DNA of 23,554 nt from Didymodactylos carnosus (GCA_905250885.1 CAJNOQ010002592.1:1-23554); one strand, 5' to 3'. Shown: positions 1 to 10,080, numbered from the stretch's first letter. Numbers and translations are program-made. Notes: generated by a model not told the origin, from the letters alone.

Positions 1-32
1 GGTCGGTCTATAAACAGACTGGTTACAACTCT

Positions 33-197
33 TCTCCCAGCTCTACACGATCTTTCTTTGCAAAGTTATAGAATTTACAAGAAAAGCCCTAAATGTTCAT
101 TGTCAGCTCAAAACTACAGAAATAAGAAGAAATTAATTTAGGACTTTTCTTGTAAGTTCTATAACTTTGCAAAGAAAGATCGTGTAGAGCTGGGAGA
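33..197. repeat. Foldback (inverted-repeat) element with 62-bp arms
   Basis: The arm at 33-94 is repeated as its reverse complement at 136-197 with very few mismatches, around a 41-bp loop. The outer ends read TCTCCCAGCTCTACACG. I see no coding potential and no clear target-site duplication in the bases just outside. It looks like a small non-autonomous foldback or MITE-like element. A transcript would form a long hairpin. Confidence 0.85.
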
Positions 198-718
198 TGT
201 CTCATTTTAATCAGAAATGTCCGGGCTACAATCATGCCACATTAAGAAAAGGTTTTGGTTATTTGTTTAGAGTTTCTGGTTTTCCAGAAAATCGGATCTT
301 CAGGAGTCATCGGGAAAAATCCGTTTAGGTTTTATACTATCTCGATATACTCTATCGATTGACGTGTGAATGAATGAAAACGGGGTGTGTCACCTGAGAA
401 CGTTTCCTCGTCAGTTCCTCAACAATAGAAAGTAAGAGTGGCCCATAAATAATAGATCACTTATTATAGACTATCATCATGATGGTTGCTTTTGACCCTT
501 CTGTATTCGTAGTGAAATGTTGTTGAGGAAGAAATTTTGTGTCGTAGTGTTTTGCCATGCTCGTCACATCTTCCTTCCACTTTCCTTCTAGTTACGAAAT
601 GTCTTTGAATTCGAAGTAGTATTGTCCTACAGCTTACTTCGTTGATCTTTCTTTCTTTTGTTGTATAGGCTGCTTTTCACCTTTGTTCTTTTGTTTTAGG
701 TTGTTGATTGTTAGTGTT
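198..718. other. 5' flank of the large ATPase gene; no gene seen
   Basis: No convincing coding sequence was found between the foldback and the ATG at 719. TTGTTTTAG just before the start (about 692-700) looks like a 3' splice site, so an untranslated leader intron is possible. No clear TATA element was identified. Confidence 0.4.
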
Positions 719-1628
719 ATGGCCAACTTTTCTAATCCCAATTACAATTTCAATGATAATATAAAAGCAGCTGCTAATCTGAAGTTGGATTTATCAAAAA
801 TTTCAACATCAGAACAACATGAAATTTTCAGAAAATATCAAGAAGGCGCAAATGTTACGGAAGTCGGATCATTTTTTGGTTTTCTTACAATGATTGGTCA
901 TTTTTGTCGGAATAGTTTCTTTTTACATTATAATTCCGACTCCGAAGAAAAATGCGTTAATTTATATTCAGTTGTTATTGGTCAATCAGGTAGAAAAGTC
1001 TTTCAATAAAAATTGTATCTTTTACCAGTACGTATTTTGAATTACAGGTACTGGTAAATCAAATATTATTCGTGTGATTAAAGAAGCAGTTGTAAAAGTT
1101 GAAGAGATCTTCTCATATTTTTACTTAAAACCAGTCAGAATCGGAATGGAAGAGCAAGAAACATCTTCTATTATATCGGATTTGTCATTACTGGGGCTCA
1201 GAAAACATTTAGCATCACAAAATAAAATATTGATGTATGATGAAGCAGATAACATATTGCAAAGATATGGAGTATTTGGTAATGAAAATGCTAAACATGC
1301 TGCCGCAGCTGCATTAATCATGAAAGCGTTTGATGGGTAAGCTACACGATTGTACAATAATACATGAATACCATTTTATTCTTATTTTTTTAGTATTCGA
1401 GATGAAACTCGATCAACTGACTCTACGAGTGTAACAATTACTCGTGCCAAAATGTCAATGCTAGTAACAACCGTTGGTGCAAAATATGACAAACTTCTCA
1501 AATGTTGGGCAATGTTTAATGGAAGCTTAGAAGGTTTACATAATCGAATAATACATCAAGTGCTTCCTCCAATTAAACCTATGCGTCCACAAGAGCAAGT
1601 TTCAAAACATTCTGTTTTTTACCTTTAG
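719..1628 (+). CDS. N-terminal ATPase exons (Walker A and B) of the DUF3987-like gene
   Basis: ATG at 719 opens exon 1 (719-989). The intron at 990-1047 splits the phosphate-binding loop: the bases on each side join to give GQSGTGKS, a canonical Walker A, so the intron position is convincing. Exon 2 (1048-1336) carries ILMYDEAD, a Walker B with its catalytic acidic pair. The intron at 1337-1393 leads to exon 3, which ends with a segment around LHNRIIHQVLPP, like the arginine-bearing end of the DUF3987 core. The lead-in LYSVVIGQSG before the P-loop also fits that family. Exon 3 either runs to TAG at 1626-1628 or is spliced at the weak donor 1599 (GTTTCA) to 2733, which keeps phase 0. The product would bind and hydrolyse ATP; substrate and partners are unknown. 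An upstream in-frame start near 683 is not ATG, so 719 is preferred. Confidence 0.72.
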
Positions 1629-2732
1629 AAAGGATAGCCAACGAAACTTGTTTTCTCTTACCTTTCCATCCATTTGCAGAATAACCGCGAATGTTTAAAT
1701 AACTTTTGCAAGAAAGATGTCGAAGATCTGAGTTTTTCTGCATCTAGTAGAGGAAACTTTATCACGTATTTTCATATTTTCATATTTGAAATATTGATTT
1801 TTAGGTTGTGTGTCGGATAAGTGAAAAAGACGTGGTTGCCAGGTGTTGAAACTGGGAAGGATTTTTAATTGAAATAATATGATTATATAGCCCAACGCGT
1901 CGTCTATAATTCTTGCGCAAGACCGATCTACAAAATTAAACATGTATTAATTAAATACAAAATCAAAGCGAACAACTTCAGACAATCAAGATGTATCCTA
2001 TATTGTCCATATAATATCATAGAGTTCCATAAAAGTATGCAGTATTACATACATGCTAGAATAGATACCTATGTTCCTGTTTCTTTCTGAAGTTAACAGA
2101 CATAATGAAAACAAATTACGGGTTTATGAGAAGTATGGCTGCCACCCAAGGATCTTAACAAATATACAGGTCTGCCTTGCGTAGAATTGTAAAGGACACG
2201 TTGGACTGTGTAATCATATGGTTTCAATTAAAAATCCGTTCCAGTTTGAGTACTTGACAACCTCATTGTTTTCATTTGTCGGGTACAATCTAAAAATCGA
2301 TATTTCTAACCCATGGGCGGTGTTCTCAAAAATGTTTTCATCCATGGACTTAGGCGTCCATAATAGCCGCTGGTTCATAGTAGTTGATTGAGATTTTGGA
2401 AACGGAAGCTTCTACTGATGGGAATATATGTTTTTGACTGTCCTTAACCTTATGGCAGCATTTGTTGTGAAAGTACAAAATCTTATTGCGTAGTTTTGCG
2501 ATTCTACTATCAAGTATCCCAATGCATAGAGAGCTTATCGACATTCAGTGATCGTCATTTTCTACTGTAGCTAGTAAAGGTATCAATTAAAACATGAATA
2601 TCGGCAACTAGTGGCCTGTTATCGCTTTTCTAACTAACCTAGTATTATTCCAAAACATTAGAGACCGCTATATTTTCTAGCTCCAATGTAAAACCTATGC
2701 TTAATTATTATTTTTTCTTTTACTATAGTCAG
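1599..2732 (+). other. Expanded intron, or insertion, in the ATPase gene
   Basis: About 1.1 kb of non-coding sequence separates two in-frame parts of the gene. Donor CAA|GTTTCA and acceptor TATAGTCAG|AAG are phase-compatible, so this can be one intron about 20 times longer than its neighbours. Another reading is an insertion at 1585-2690 between two copies of AAACCTATGC (1575-1584 and 2691-2700), whose removal also keeps the frame open. A second acceptor-like TTTTTTACCTTTAG ends at 1628. No long terminal inverted repeat was found, and no coding sequence inside is convincing. Confidence 0.5.
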
Positions 2733-4440
2733 AAGGAAAAAAAGAATAAACAAAATGTGCCTTCATTCGCACATATTGCATTGATCACACATTTATTTGG
2801 TGATGTTCATTATGTATGGAGAAAATCCGAGAAAGATGATACAAGTCTAAAACATGGTAAAGGGTTTTATCTGTTGAAGTGACAATAATCCTTCATTCCT
2901 CTTTTCTATAAAAGATACAGGATCTCAAAATTTACAATCAACATCAGATCCACAAGCTCAGGCCGCACACTGTAGCGCTTATAATTACACATATAATAAA
3001 ATGATTGATTATATGTTGAAAAAACCTGTTAATGATCAGACGGATGAAGAAGAATTACAACATGAGATAATCGGTACTAATACAAAAGCAGTGATTATTA
3101 TTCCTCGTTTGTGCATCTTATTTCAAATATTCAATTATGCCATGGATGTATTGAAAAAATGTGGAAATGGCGTTGTGTTTGACGAAGGTTATCTAACATC
3201 AAGAAAAATTAATGAATCATTGATCCGAAATGCAGCAATCATAGTGAATCAAATATTAGGTTTTGCACCTAGAAGTCCACATTGTCCGAGAATGCCAATG
3301 TTATTTGTCGAAAAATCGGCTTGTGTTGCAGCCTGTAACTATTATGATCATCTTCATAATACTGCTGTTACATTGTTTACACTACCAAAAAAGTCGTTAT
3401 CTAGGTGTAAATTAACAAGGCCACTATCATCATCACATGTACCATCAACACCGGAGGAAGCAATTTGTTTATTTCCATACAATTTTTTCATGTCTGATGC
3501 TCTAACAGCGACAACGCTGGAACAATGGCAAGTAAAAAAGTAAGATTTTCGATTTATCCTTTATCAGCTATACCAAAATTTCGCTCGTTTTTCTAGTTCA
3601 CTGTTTCATAATAGCGATGATTCAGTTAAAGCAGCTTTAACAAATTTGATCAATGATGGAATTTTGATCAGCGGTGATTTTCCAGTTCATTCTAAAAATA
3701 GTCATCATGAAAGTATGATGAAAGTTCCAGTGCCCCATGATCAACGAAAACGTGATGAATTTGAGACTAAATTGAAACAATATAATGTCAAATTAAGTGA
3801 TTACAAAAATGTGTACAAAACATCAGCAAAACCAGCAAAATGTCGATTGTCTCGTGAAACTGTTTATTTTTATTCTCAGTTTGCTGATTTTGTGCCTGAA
3901 TATTCAAAGTATAAAACGGATATGAAAGAAACAATTGAGCAATTAATAAAACATGGTCATATTACAGAAATAATTGTAAATAATGACATTCAATATGCTG
4001 TTTCATCAACATCTATGCATTTTCGTTCTCTTTCCATTGATAAAGCAACATACGAACAACTAAAAAAAGAATTGCCACCGCTCCTGAAAAGAAAAAACTC
4101 AGCAAAATCTTCCGGATCACAATCAGACGATACGAAGACAGCATTTACACAATTATTAACAACGCCTGCGCCTTCACAGTCAATGACAACATCAACACCC
4201 CTTTCGAATAAGTGTTCACAACAACTACCGATATCTGGTTTACCGTTTTACAGCCAATCTCCTTCAAGCTTGTCTGAGATGCCGAATGATATTAAAAGAT
4301 TATTTGAAATGTTTTTGCAATCAAATATAAGTGTGTTGCAAGCAGTCTCTCAGCCGATCGCTGATCGTTTTTCTTTCTAGATCAATTCACAACATATCCA
4401 AATTCACTTAGCGTTCGAGCTTCACAAAACCAGACATCAG
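2733..4440 (+). CDS. Middle exons of the ATPase gene: winged-helix-like region and Ser/Thr-rich linker
   Basis: Exons 2733-2856, 2915-3539, 3597-4330 and 4381-4440 are joined in phase by introns 2857-2914 (58 bp), 3540-3596 (57 bp) and 4331-4380 (50 bp, acceptor TTTTCTTTCTAG). Without the last splice the frame ends at TAG 4378-4380, so a retained-intron product is possible. Two stretches have the helix-then-turn pattern of winged helix-turn-helix domains: VKAALTNLINDGILIS (about 3625-3672) and MKETIEQLIKHGHITE (about 3922-3969). From about 4090 the protein becomes Ser/Thr/Gln/Pro-rich and probably disordered. Family knowledge: ATPases of mobile replicons often carry a C-terminal winged helix for DNA contact. 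That this part binds DNA is inference from pattern only. Confidence 0.62.
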
Positions 4441-4588
4441 GTATACTATGGGAAAAAAGTTTAAAGGCGTGTTGCGTCAGAAAGCTAGTGTTCCTAACGG
4501 CTGAACCGATTTAGTTAAATCTCTGAACTTAAGGATATTGAAATAGATTCAGATGGCATATTCCTACAGAAAATATCTTCGGTCTACA

Positions 4589-4802
4589 GTAAAAAAGTTT
4601 CACTTGCGAACAAGCGTTAGAATGTCTAGAACGAATTTTATTATAAAAGGTAGCACTTCACATTAATCCACGTGTAATTTTTTCATGCAGTTCTTTTCTA
4701 TACACTCAAAAAATTACACGTGGATTAATGTGAAGTGCTACCTTTTATAATAAAATTCGTTCTAGACTTTCTGACGTATGTTCGCAAGTGAAACTTTTTT
4801 AC
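4589..4802. repeat. Foldback element with 95-bp arms
   Basis: The left arm 4589-4683 and right arm 4708-4802 are nearly perfect reverse complements around a 24-bp loop. The few mismatches cluster near 4610-4630, opposite about 4765-4780. Outer ends read GTAAAAAAGTTTCACTTGCG. It lies inside the large intron of the ATPase gene. Two short open frames across it are by-products of the palindrome. A transcript would form a long double-stranded hairpin. Confidence 0.9.
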
Positions 4803-5110
4803 GGAAATATTAACGCGAGAAATCCACGCGCGGTCACTACACACTTCTCGAGTTTCATTAGCGGTCACGTGGCAGAAACGCCACGTATATGTTTTCGTGA
4901 ACTGTTCACGTCTGGTCACAGGCGGATAACTTTTTCACGCGTGCTCACTTATCTTTTCACTTGTGACCGTTTGCGAAAAATGTGATCGAGAAAGGTTTCG
5001 TGCACAGTTCACGACTGGTCACAAGTGGATGGTTTTTTCACGCGTGCGAATACACCATTTAACAATGTTTACCTGCGCTCACATTACGTTTCACGACGTT
5101 CACCGGTGTA
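4803..5110. repeat. TTCAC/GTCAC motif block with a 41-bp direct repeat
   Basis: The block follows the foldback directly and is packed with GGTCAC, TTCACG and CACGCG words in both orientations. A 41-bp unit at 4904-4944 recurs at 5007-5047, about 6 mismatches apart and 103 bp downstream. The outer end of the foldback (TTTCACTTGCG) shares the same word, so block and foldback may be one larger element. Confidence 0.6.
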
Positions 5111-5144
5111 CACGCCGCGATATCTACTAAAATTTCCCCATGGG

Positions 5145-5202
5145 CGGTATATACCGAAGTTCGGTATTTGCGGTATTCGGTATACCGATACCGGTGCATA
5201 CC
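5145..5202. repeat. Truncated CGGTAT-type MITE end
   Basis: This 58-bp stretch reiterates CGGTAT/ATACCG and ends in ATACCGGTGCATACC. It is almost identical to the right terminus of the complete element at 12297-12705. No matching left end lies nearby, so this is a solo or truncated terminus. Confidence 0.8.
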
Positions 5203-5654
5203 TATCTATAGCATGTTGTGCTGTGCTCTTACCAACTGGGCTACCACGGACTACAACTATGATAAGTTATCTCGCCATTATATTATGATAATACAGTTTT
5301 TCGACGTTACTTAAATTATAAAAAACAAGGGGGAGTGATCTCAAACTACACGAAAGTATCTGCGTTTTATTTAGTACTTTTCGGTGACAGTTCTTTAATG
5401 TAATCAATAACTTTTTGCTTTCTCTCTGTTATCCTGACTTATTCTAACGTCTGCGTTGCAGTAAATAATCTATCTATCAAAAAGAAAAAAAAATACGTCG
5501 AAAGTAGAATGACTATTTTTTCAACAAATAAACCGTTGCCGGACACATTTTTTTGAAGTGTTTCGCCTAGTAAAACCGAATCTTTGACTGACTTGTTGTT
5601 CAGAATAACTCTTTTCATACGTTTTGAGTAAATGAAATACTGTACAGTACAAAA

Positions 5655-5835
5655 TACTTATCAGAATCTGGTAAGAATCCAATAAGCGTCCTGCAGGAAA
5701 TTTGTATAAAACAGATAAGAATTATATAAGAGTTCATACCACTTTCTTATAAGGCTCTTGTCCTTATAGAAGTCTTGGGACTCTCCTGCGGAATATTATT
5801 TAAGAAACCGATAAGAATCTGATAAAATTCTTGTC
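5655..5835. repeat. GATAAGAATC-type motif block
   Basis: Variants of TTATCAGAATC, GATAAGAATCTGATAA and CTTATAAGG recur in both orientations across about 180 bp. The two ends (TTATCAGAATCTGG and GATAAGAATCTGATAA) are roughly inverted relative to each other. No coding potential is visible. It is probably the core of a decayed palindromic element. Confidence 0.4.
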
Positions 5836-6091
5836 AGATTTATTAAAAAATTTTCGTCTCGGGTAAATGTCCCTTAAAGAGATCTAAACACGAACATTGT
5901 GTTACAGAAATTCCAAATGGTGAGTCTTTTCGGAAAATTTTTTATGATAAAAATCCCCTCAGTTGTTTAGAAACCCTACTTTCTTAAAGGTTAAACTTTT
6001 CTCGATCTGCCCAGCGGAAAGAGCATGTTTCAGAACCCTTAAGTTCGGAGATTTAACTCAATCTACAGTTTCAGTTAAACTTCTTTTATAG

Positions 6092-7374
6092 CTGCTACTC
6101 TATCCACTAATCAATCATTACGCGATCGACGAGATGAATCATTGAAGCGATCAACAGCTTCACTACAGTCGTGTAAGTCACCAAACTCACAACAGCACTA
6201 TTTTGATTCTTGATCTGTGCATTTAGACATAGATTTGACCGGTGACAGTTCACATCATTCAACAACAAATGCATCAGCAGGATCAGTAGCAAGTAGTTAT
6301 AAACGCTCATCGAGTGAATCAATCGATTCAGGTAAAAAGCCACAATTCCCTTTTAGTTTAATGCAAATTCTTTCTCGCATGATTTTTTTCTGTCTAGATA
6401 ACGATTCCGGTGATACTGACGAACCAGTGCCTAATCTCTATGGTAACAATAATATATCTGCTGCTGATCAGAGCTGGGCAAGTTATTTTGCTCAAGTCAT
6501 CATTTTCATAAAGACATGACATCGCAGACTTCGTTTACATCAGTGTTCCACTCTATCAGAAAAAAACACAGAGGGTTCTTTGAATGAATTGCCCAGCTCT
6601 GCCGCTGATGAAAACTGGCTCACTGCTATTATTCTTTTCTGGCTTAAAAACCAAACTTCATTCAGTTACCAAATGATGCGTATTTTTTTCTTTTCCATTC
6701 CTAGATTCATTATCAACCAAACACGATAAAGATATCACTGAGCGAATGCGTGCAACAGCGGCGAAGATAATGAAACATAAATCTGTTCTTTTTGCACAAA
6801 GAGATTTTGCAACGTTAACTATGCATGATCCCAATCGACATAAAGTAATAAATTTGTTGATCCAAAATGGTTTACTTCGCTTCGGGGATTATTTTGCAAG
6901 GCAAAATAAAACTCGTGTATTCTTGAAAAAAGGCTATTTAAAGTAAGCGTTTATTTATTTCTATGTTTCTTCACAATATCTGTAGCTGTGGTTCCCGTTG
7001 TAGATGTTTTCCAAAAAACAGCTCAGTTGCGGAAAATAAAGAATTTGAATTAAGACTTCAACAATATGTAATAGCCAACTTTCACGCTTTATTTAGTAAA
7101 GTATAGAGCTGCTTTTACTATTTCAGACAGGAATGACCTATACAGATTATACAAAAAAGAAATTCACTGTAGAAACTAAAAATAAATAGCGAATATCACC
7201 AGAAGCCCAAAAGATACTTGACACAGATGATTTCTATCGTCAAAATGTTGAATATACAACAGAACGATGGTGCTTACAAGGAAAAGGTTGTTCAACATTA
7301 CATTATAACAGACGTTTTGCGACAGAATCGAGCATTGTTTCTATAGATCATAATATGGTAACTGTTTTTGTTCA
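6092..7374 (+). CDS. C-terminal exons of the ATPase gene: linker, third winged-helix-like core, Cys cluster, with an in-frame stop
   Basis: Exons 6092-6172, 6227-6331 and 6398-6442 encode an acidic and Ser-rich linker. Exon 6705-6942 carries a third winged-helix-like pattern, HKVINLLIQNGLLRFG (about 6839-6886), followed by a basic wing. The intron at 6943-6985 (43 bp) leads to exon 6986-7067 with a CGSRCRC cluster, and the intron at 7068-7126 to the next exon. That exon has TAG at 7187-7189, yet the same frame stays open and protein-like to about 7357 (TTERWCLQGKGCSTLHYN), so the stop looks like a nonsense mutation. Between 6443 and 6704 exon boundaries are uncertain: two similar segments, ISAADQSW (6455-6478) and SSAADENW (about 6599-6622), may be alternative or duplicated exons. 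Confidence 0.55.
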
Positions 7375-7976
7375 ATCAAGTATGGATATTGCGATTTTAA
7401 TATGGATAAGGTCAATTGAGAATCGGTCTGAATTCTTACGTTACTAGGCTACTAGCCTTTTTTTCAAGTTGTATATAAAGAACTGAGTAAACACCGTATA
7501 AGTACCACAGGACATCGGTTAATATTCTGTCCAGTTATACAGTATTGTGAAAAATTTCAGGACCAGATCAATCCTATCTTTTCCCTTTCGAGGATCTTTT
7601 CGATTTGTCTTTTGCTAAAGGGTCCGGAAAAGAAGGAAAACATGTGAACATATGCATTTGAGTGCCTTCTTTCCGAATATACCATCAGAATTTTCTAAAA
7701 GTTCTTAATTTCTGTTTTTTTCGGTTTTCAACAACACCATCGGAAAAAGTATCAGAAATCGAAGGAAAAAAGATAGGATTGATCTAGTCCTATAATTTTT
7801 CACAATACCGTATAACTGAACAGAATATTAACTGGTGTCCTGTGGTACTTATACGGTGTTTACTCAGTTGTTTATATACAACTAGAAAAAGGCTAGTAGG
7901 CTACTAGTAACGTAAGAATTCAGACCGATTCTCAATTGCCTTTATCCACATTAAAATCGCAATATTCATACTTGAT
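7375..7976. repeat. 602-bp foldback element with about 210-bp arms
   Basis: Arms at 7375-7584 and about 7765-7976 are near-identical reverse complements, starting and ending with ATCAAGTATG. They enclose a loop of about 180 bp that contains no gene. The element lies just downstream of a plausible donor (ATG|GTAACT at 7357/7358) in the ATPase gene. I could not find a convincing target-site duplication. Confidence 0.92.
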
Positions 7977-8183
7977 AACACTATTCATCAAGAATGCACT
8001 ACATTATAAGTTTCCGCTGTAAATTCTAGCAGGTTTTATTTTACACTTACGAAAAACCTAAGTCTTAAATACTGAAAAATTTTAAAAACCAGATCTTTCG
8101 ATATAAAGCCCTAAGAACAGAAGACAACATGTCTCAATTTTTTGCGCTGTTTCAAACGAGATGTTGCTGAAAAGGATTGATTT

Positions 8184-8620
8184 GAAATCGACGCAGCAGT
8201 GGCTCATATATTGGAATGTCGTGTTTCTGCAGAAAGTTTCATGAAACTTTTCGTCATTTTTTTTCTATTCGAATTTAAGGAAGAAACAAAATGTGACATA
8301 TCTAATTTGTATGGAGAGTCGAACGAAACTGGTTTAAACAAAAACAGTTACCATGTTATGATTTATAGAAATAATGCTCGATTCTATCGCAAAACGTCTT
8401 TTACAAAAAACAGGTGTACTAGTAAGCTGATTTCTTTCCACCAATGCTTTCTGTTATAGTACGAAAACCAAGAAAACGTGCTTATCGATTATGTCCTCCA
8501 TCATCATCACTTTTAAGTATAACAACAAACCGAACATCATCAGAAAACCACCAGGACATGCAAGCAGATGCTATTCCAGGACATTCGTTACGTGAAAATT
8601 TAAAAAAGCACAAGAAGTAA
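8184..8620 (+). CDS. Last exons of the ATPase gene, or a separate small gene
   Basis: The frame through ILECRVSAESFMKL opens after a stop near 8180 and reaches about 8421. A donor at 8422 (GTAAGC) with acceptor TTATAG at 8459 gives a 38-bp intron; a donor at 8414 is also possible. The following frame ends KPRKRAYRLCPPSSS... with TAA at 8618-8620 and is basic and Ser-rich, as expected for a C-terminal tail. No clean splice from the exon ending near 7357 into this part was found. It may therefore have been damaged by the foldback insertion, or belong to another gene. Confidence 0.4.
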
Positions 8621-9900
8621 AGAACAAATGGTTTAACAGACTATTCTGTATGCAGATTAAAATAGAGCGCATTGTACCATTGAGTAGATCTCGATAAAGT
8701 GCGGGACGTTCGTTTTTCCCTGTTTGATAGCGAAGGCTGCAGAATGTGTTTTTATAGACGAGCTAAATTTGAAAACTACTGTCGAAGGCAAGATTTCGGC
8801 AGCATTTTGGTTAAACTAAATTTTGTTTCTCCCAAACCTGAACAGACAATGCATTGATTTTTGACATGAGTAGATGGTCTAAAGTGTCTTCTCTAAAATC
8901 GGAGTTAAACGAGATCTTTAATGAAAAAAAACTGAAAAATGTGGAAAACTAGTTTTTCGTGCAGGAAGCATTATTTCAAGAAGCAAAAAATAAAGTTTTG
9001 TTAAGTTTCGTTTTGAATATTACGTATGGTATAGGGGTTCTAGAATTTCCAGATATCTAGTGGCTACATACAACCTTACAACTATATGAATCATCCCATG
9101 TCGACGAAATCGCGACATTTTTAACAATTAATCGCGATTCTTGAAAAAGCGCAAATTAATTGCGATTAATTGTTGATTTTAAGCGATTAAATGCTTGTTG
9201 TTATTCACCGTTTTGTTTTGCAGTAAAGTATGTATATAAGAAACACGACTTCGACGAGAAATACACTTCTATTTAGATCTTTCATTTTAGAGTAAAACGA
9301 AGTTGTCAAGAGTCTTCTATATGATCCTCTAGAGTTTTAAGCCGAGGAGCCCAGCGAACAGCTGGTATCTGAGCAATGTCTAAAATCGACTCGTCCGAAA
9401 GACTCCGATCGTTACTGGGTGACGGCCATGTCATTATACATAATAAACAATGAAAAACAGAAAAAAATATGTATTTCCTAAGATGGGTTCGAACCTCGTA
9501 CCTAGAAAAAGATCGTCAGTTAATCGCTAAAATCACCAAAAAATCGGCGATTAATCGTATGATTTTCACGATCAATTGCCGAGTTTTAGGCGATTTTTAC
9601 TATATAGGATAAGTCATTGACCACGCCAAGTCCGGTGGCGCCGTTTAAATTTCAAAATTTAGTAGAAAACATGTTTTAGGAAGATTGCACTTTTCTACTA
9701 TTTTTATCTAACATTAAACTCTCGTAACCGCATCAAAACCCGTCGGACTTCTTCAGAGCTTTCAAATTTCACATCAATTAAAAACATCCAGTATTTCCAT
9801 TATGAAAAACAACAAGAAAGAATTGTTCAAGTATCGAATATCGTTCTTTTAAAGTTTCTTAGAAGATTAATAAAGCTTAGTTAGATTAAAGTTTATCAAA
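8621..9900. other. Intergenic region with two AATCGC motif blocks
   Basis: No coding sequence was recognised. Blocks at 9105-9195 and 9519-9600 reiterate AATCGC/GCGATT (for example AATTAATCGCGATT and GGCGATTAATCG) and are roughly inverted relative to each other. They could be the two ends of a decayed element of about 500 bp. A GGTTCGAACC palindrome at 9487-9496 resembles an RNA polymerase III B box but lacks a tRNA fold around it. Confidence 0.45.
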
Positions 9901-10080
9901 ATGCGGTTAATAATAGTCATTTTATTAGGAACTTCATCAATTCAAGGTAAACTTCATGTAACAAGAAAATATGTTCAAGAATGTTTGGATATTTTTGGAT
10001 TGATTTCCCCTCTCATTAGTTCAAAGTTTTTCCTGGCTACAGTGTTAATAGTTCTAATGGTTGCCAAACTATGAAAGTTC
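9901..10080 (+). pseudogene. Truncated signal-peptide gene (two exon remnants)
   Basis: ATG at 9901 starts MRLIIVILLGTSSIQ, a typical hydrophobic signal peptide, then a donor (CAAG|GTAAAC). An acceptor at TTCAAAG (about 10028) keeps phase and gives VFPGYSVNSSNGCQT; the alternative ATTAG at 10020 runs quickly into a stop. After about 10070 the sequence stops looking like protein and reaches a stop, so the gene appears cut by unrelated DNA. It probably came from a small secreted protein; no family is recognised. Confidence 0.4.

Larger units (their letters stand above)
4441..6091 (+). other. 1651-bp expanded intron filled with repeat elements
   Basis: Donor CAG|GTATAC and acceptor TTCTTTTATAG|CTG are phase 1 on both sides, so the flanking Ser-rich exons read through. 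Inside lie a foldback with 95-bp arms (4589-4802), a block rich in TTCAC/GTCAC words (4803-5110) with a 41-bp direct repeat, the end of a CGGTAT-type element (5145-5202) and a GATAAGAATC-type block (5655-5835). The remainder holds no recognisable gene. Confidence 0.6.
719..8620 (+). pseudogene. Large multi-exon P-loop ATPase gene (DUF3987-like) with winged-helix-like segments, decaying
   Basis: Exons that keep frame by splicing: 719-989, 1048-1336, 1394-about 1598, 2733-2856, 2915-3539, 3597-4330, 4381-4440, 6092-6172, 6227-6331, 6398-6442, 6705-6942, 6986-7067, 7127-about 7357 and a last part near 8184-8620. Most introns are 43-66 bp, GT-AG, and phases match at each of these junctions except those into and out of the last part. 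The product would have an N-terminal P-loop NTPase region, two winged-helix-like cores, a Ser/Thr/Gln-rich linker, a third winged-helix-like core, a short Cys cluster and a basic tail. Signs of decay: an in-frame TAG at 7187-7189, three intervening sequences of about 0.8-1.7 kb filled with foreign sequence, and no clean junction into the 8184 exon. Family knowledge: DUF3987 proteins are helicase/primase-associated ATPases found in mobile DNA and in many uncharacterised eukaryotic proteins. A DNA-handling role is inference. It could be two adjacent genes; the shared frame argues for one. Confidence 0.6.

Noticed and set aside
1575-2700. 10-bp AAACCTATGC direct repeat as a certain target-site duplication
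   Set aside because: A chance 10-mer repeat within about 1 kb is not improbable, there are no terminal repeats, and a phase-correct long intron explains the same gap. Kept only as an alternative.
4725-4985. Open frames on both strands across the foldback
   Set aside because: They arise from the inverted arms and have no domain or splice support.
9487-9496. tRNA gene or tRNA-derived SINE suggested by GGTTCGAACC
   Set aside because: No A box at the right distance and no acceptor or anticodon stem could be formed on either strand; the word is simply a palindrome.
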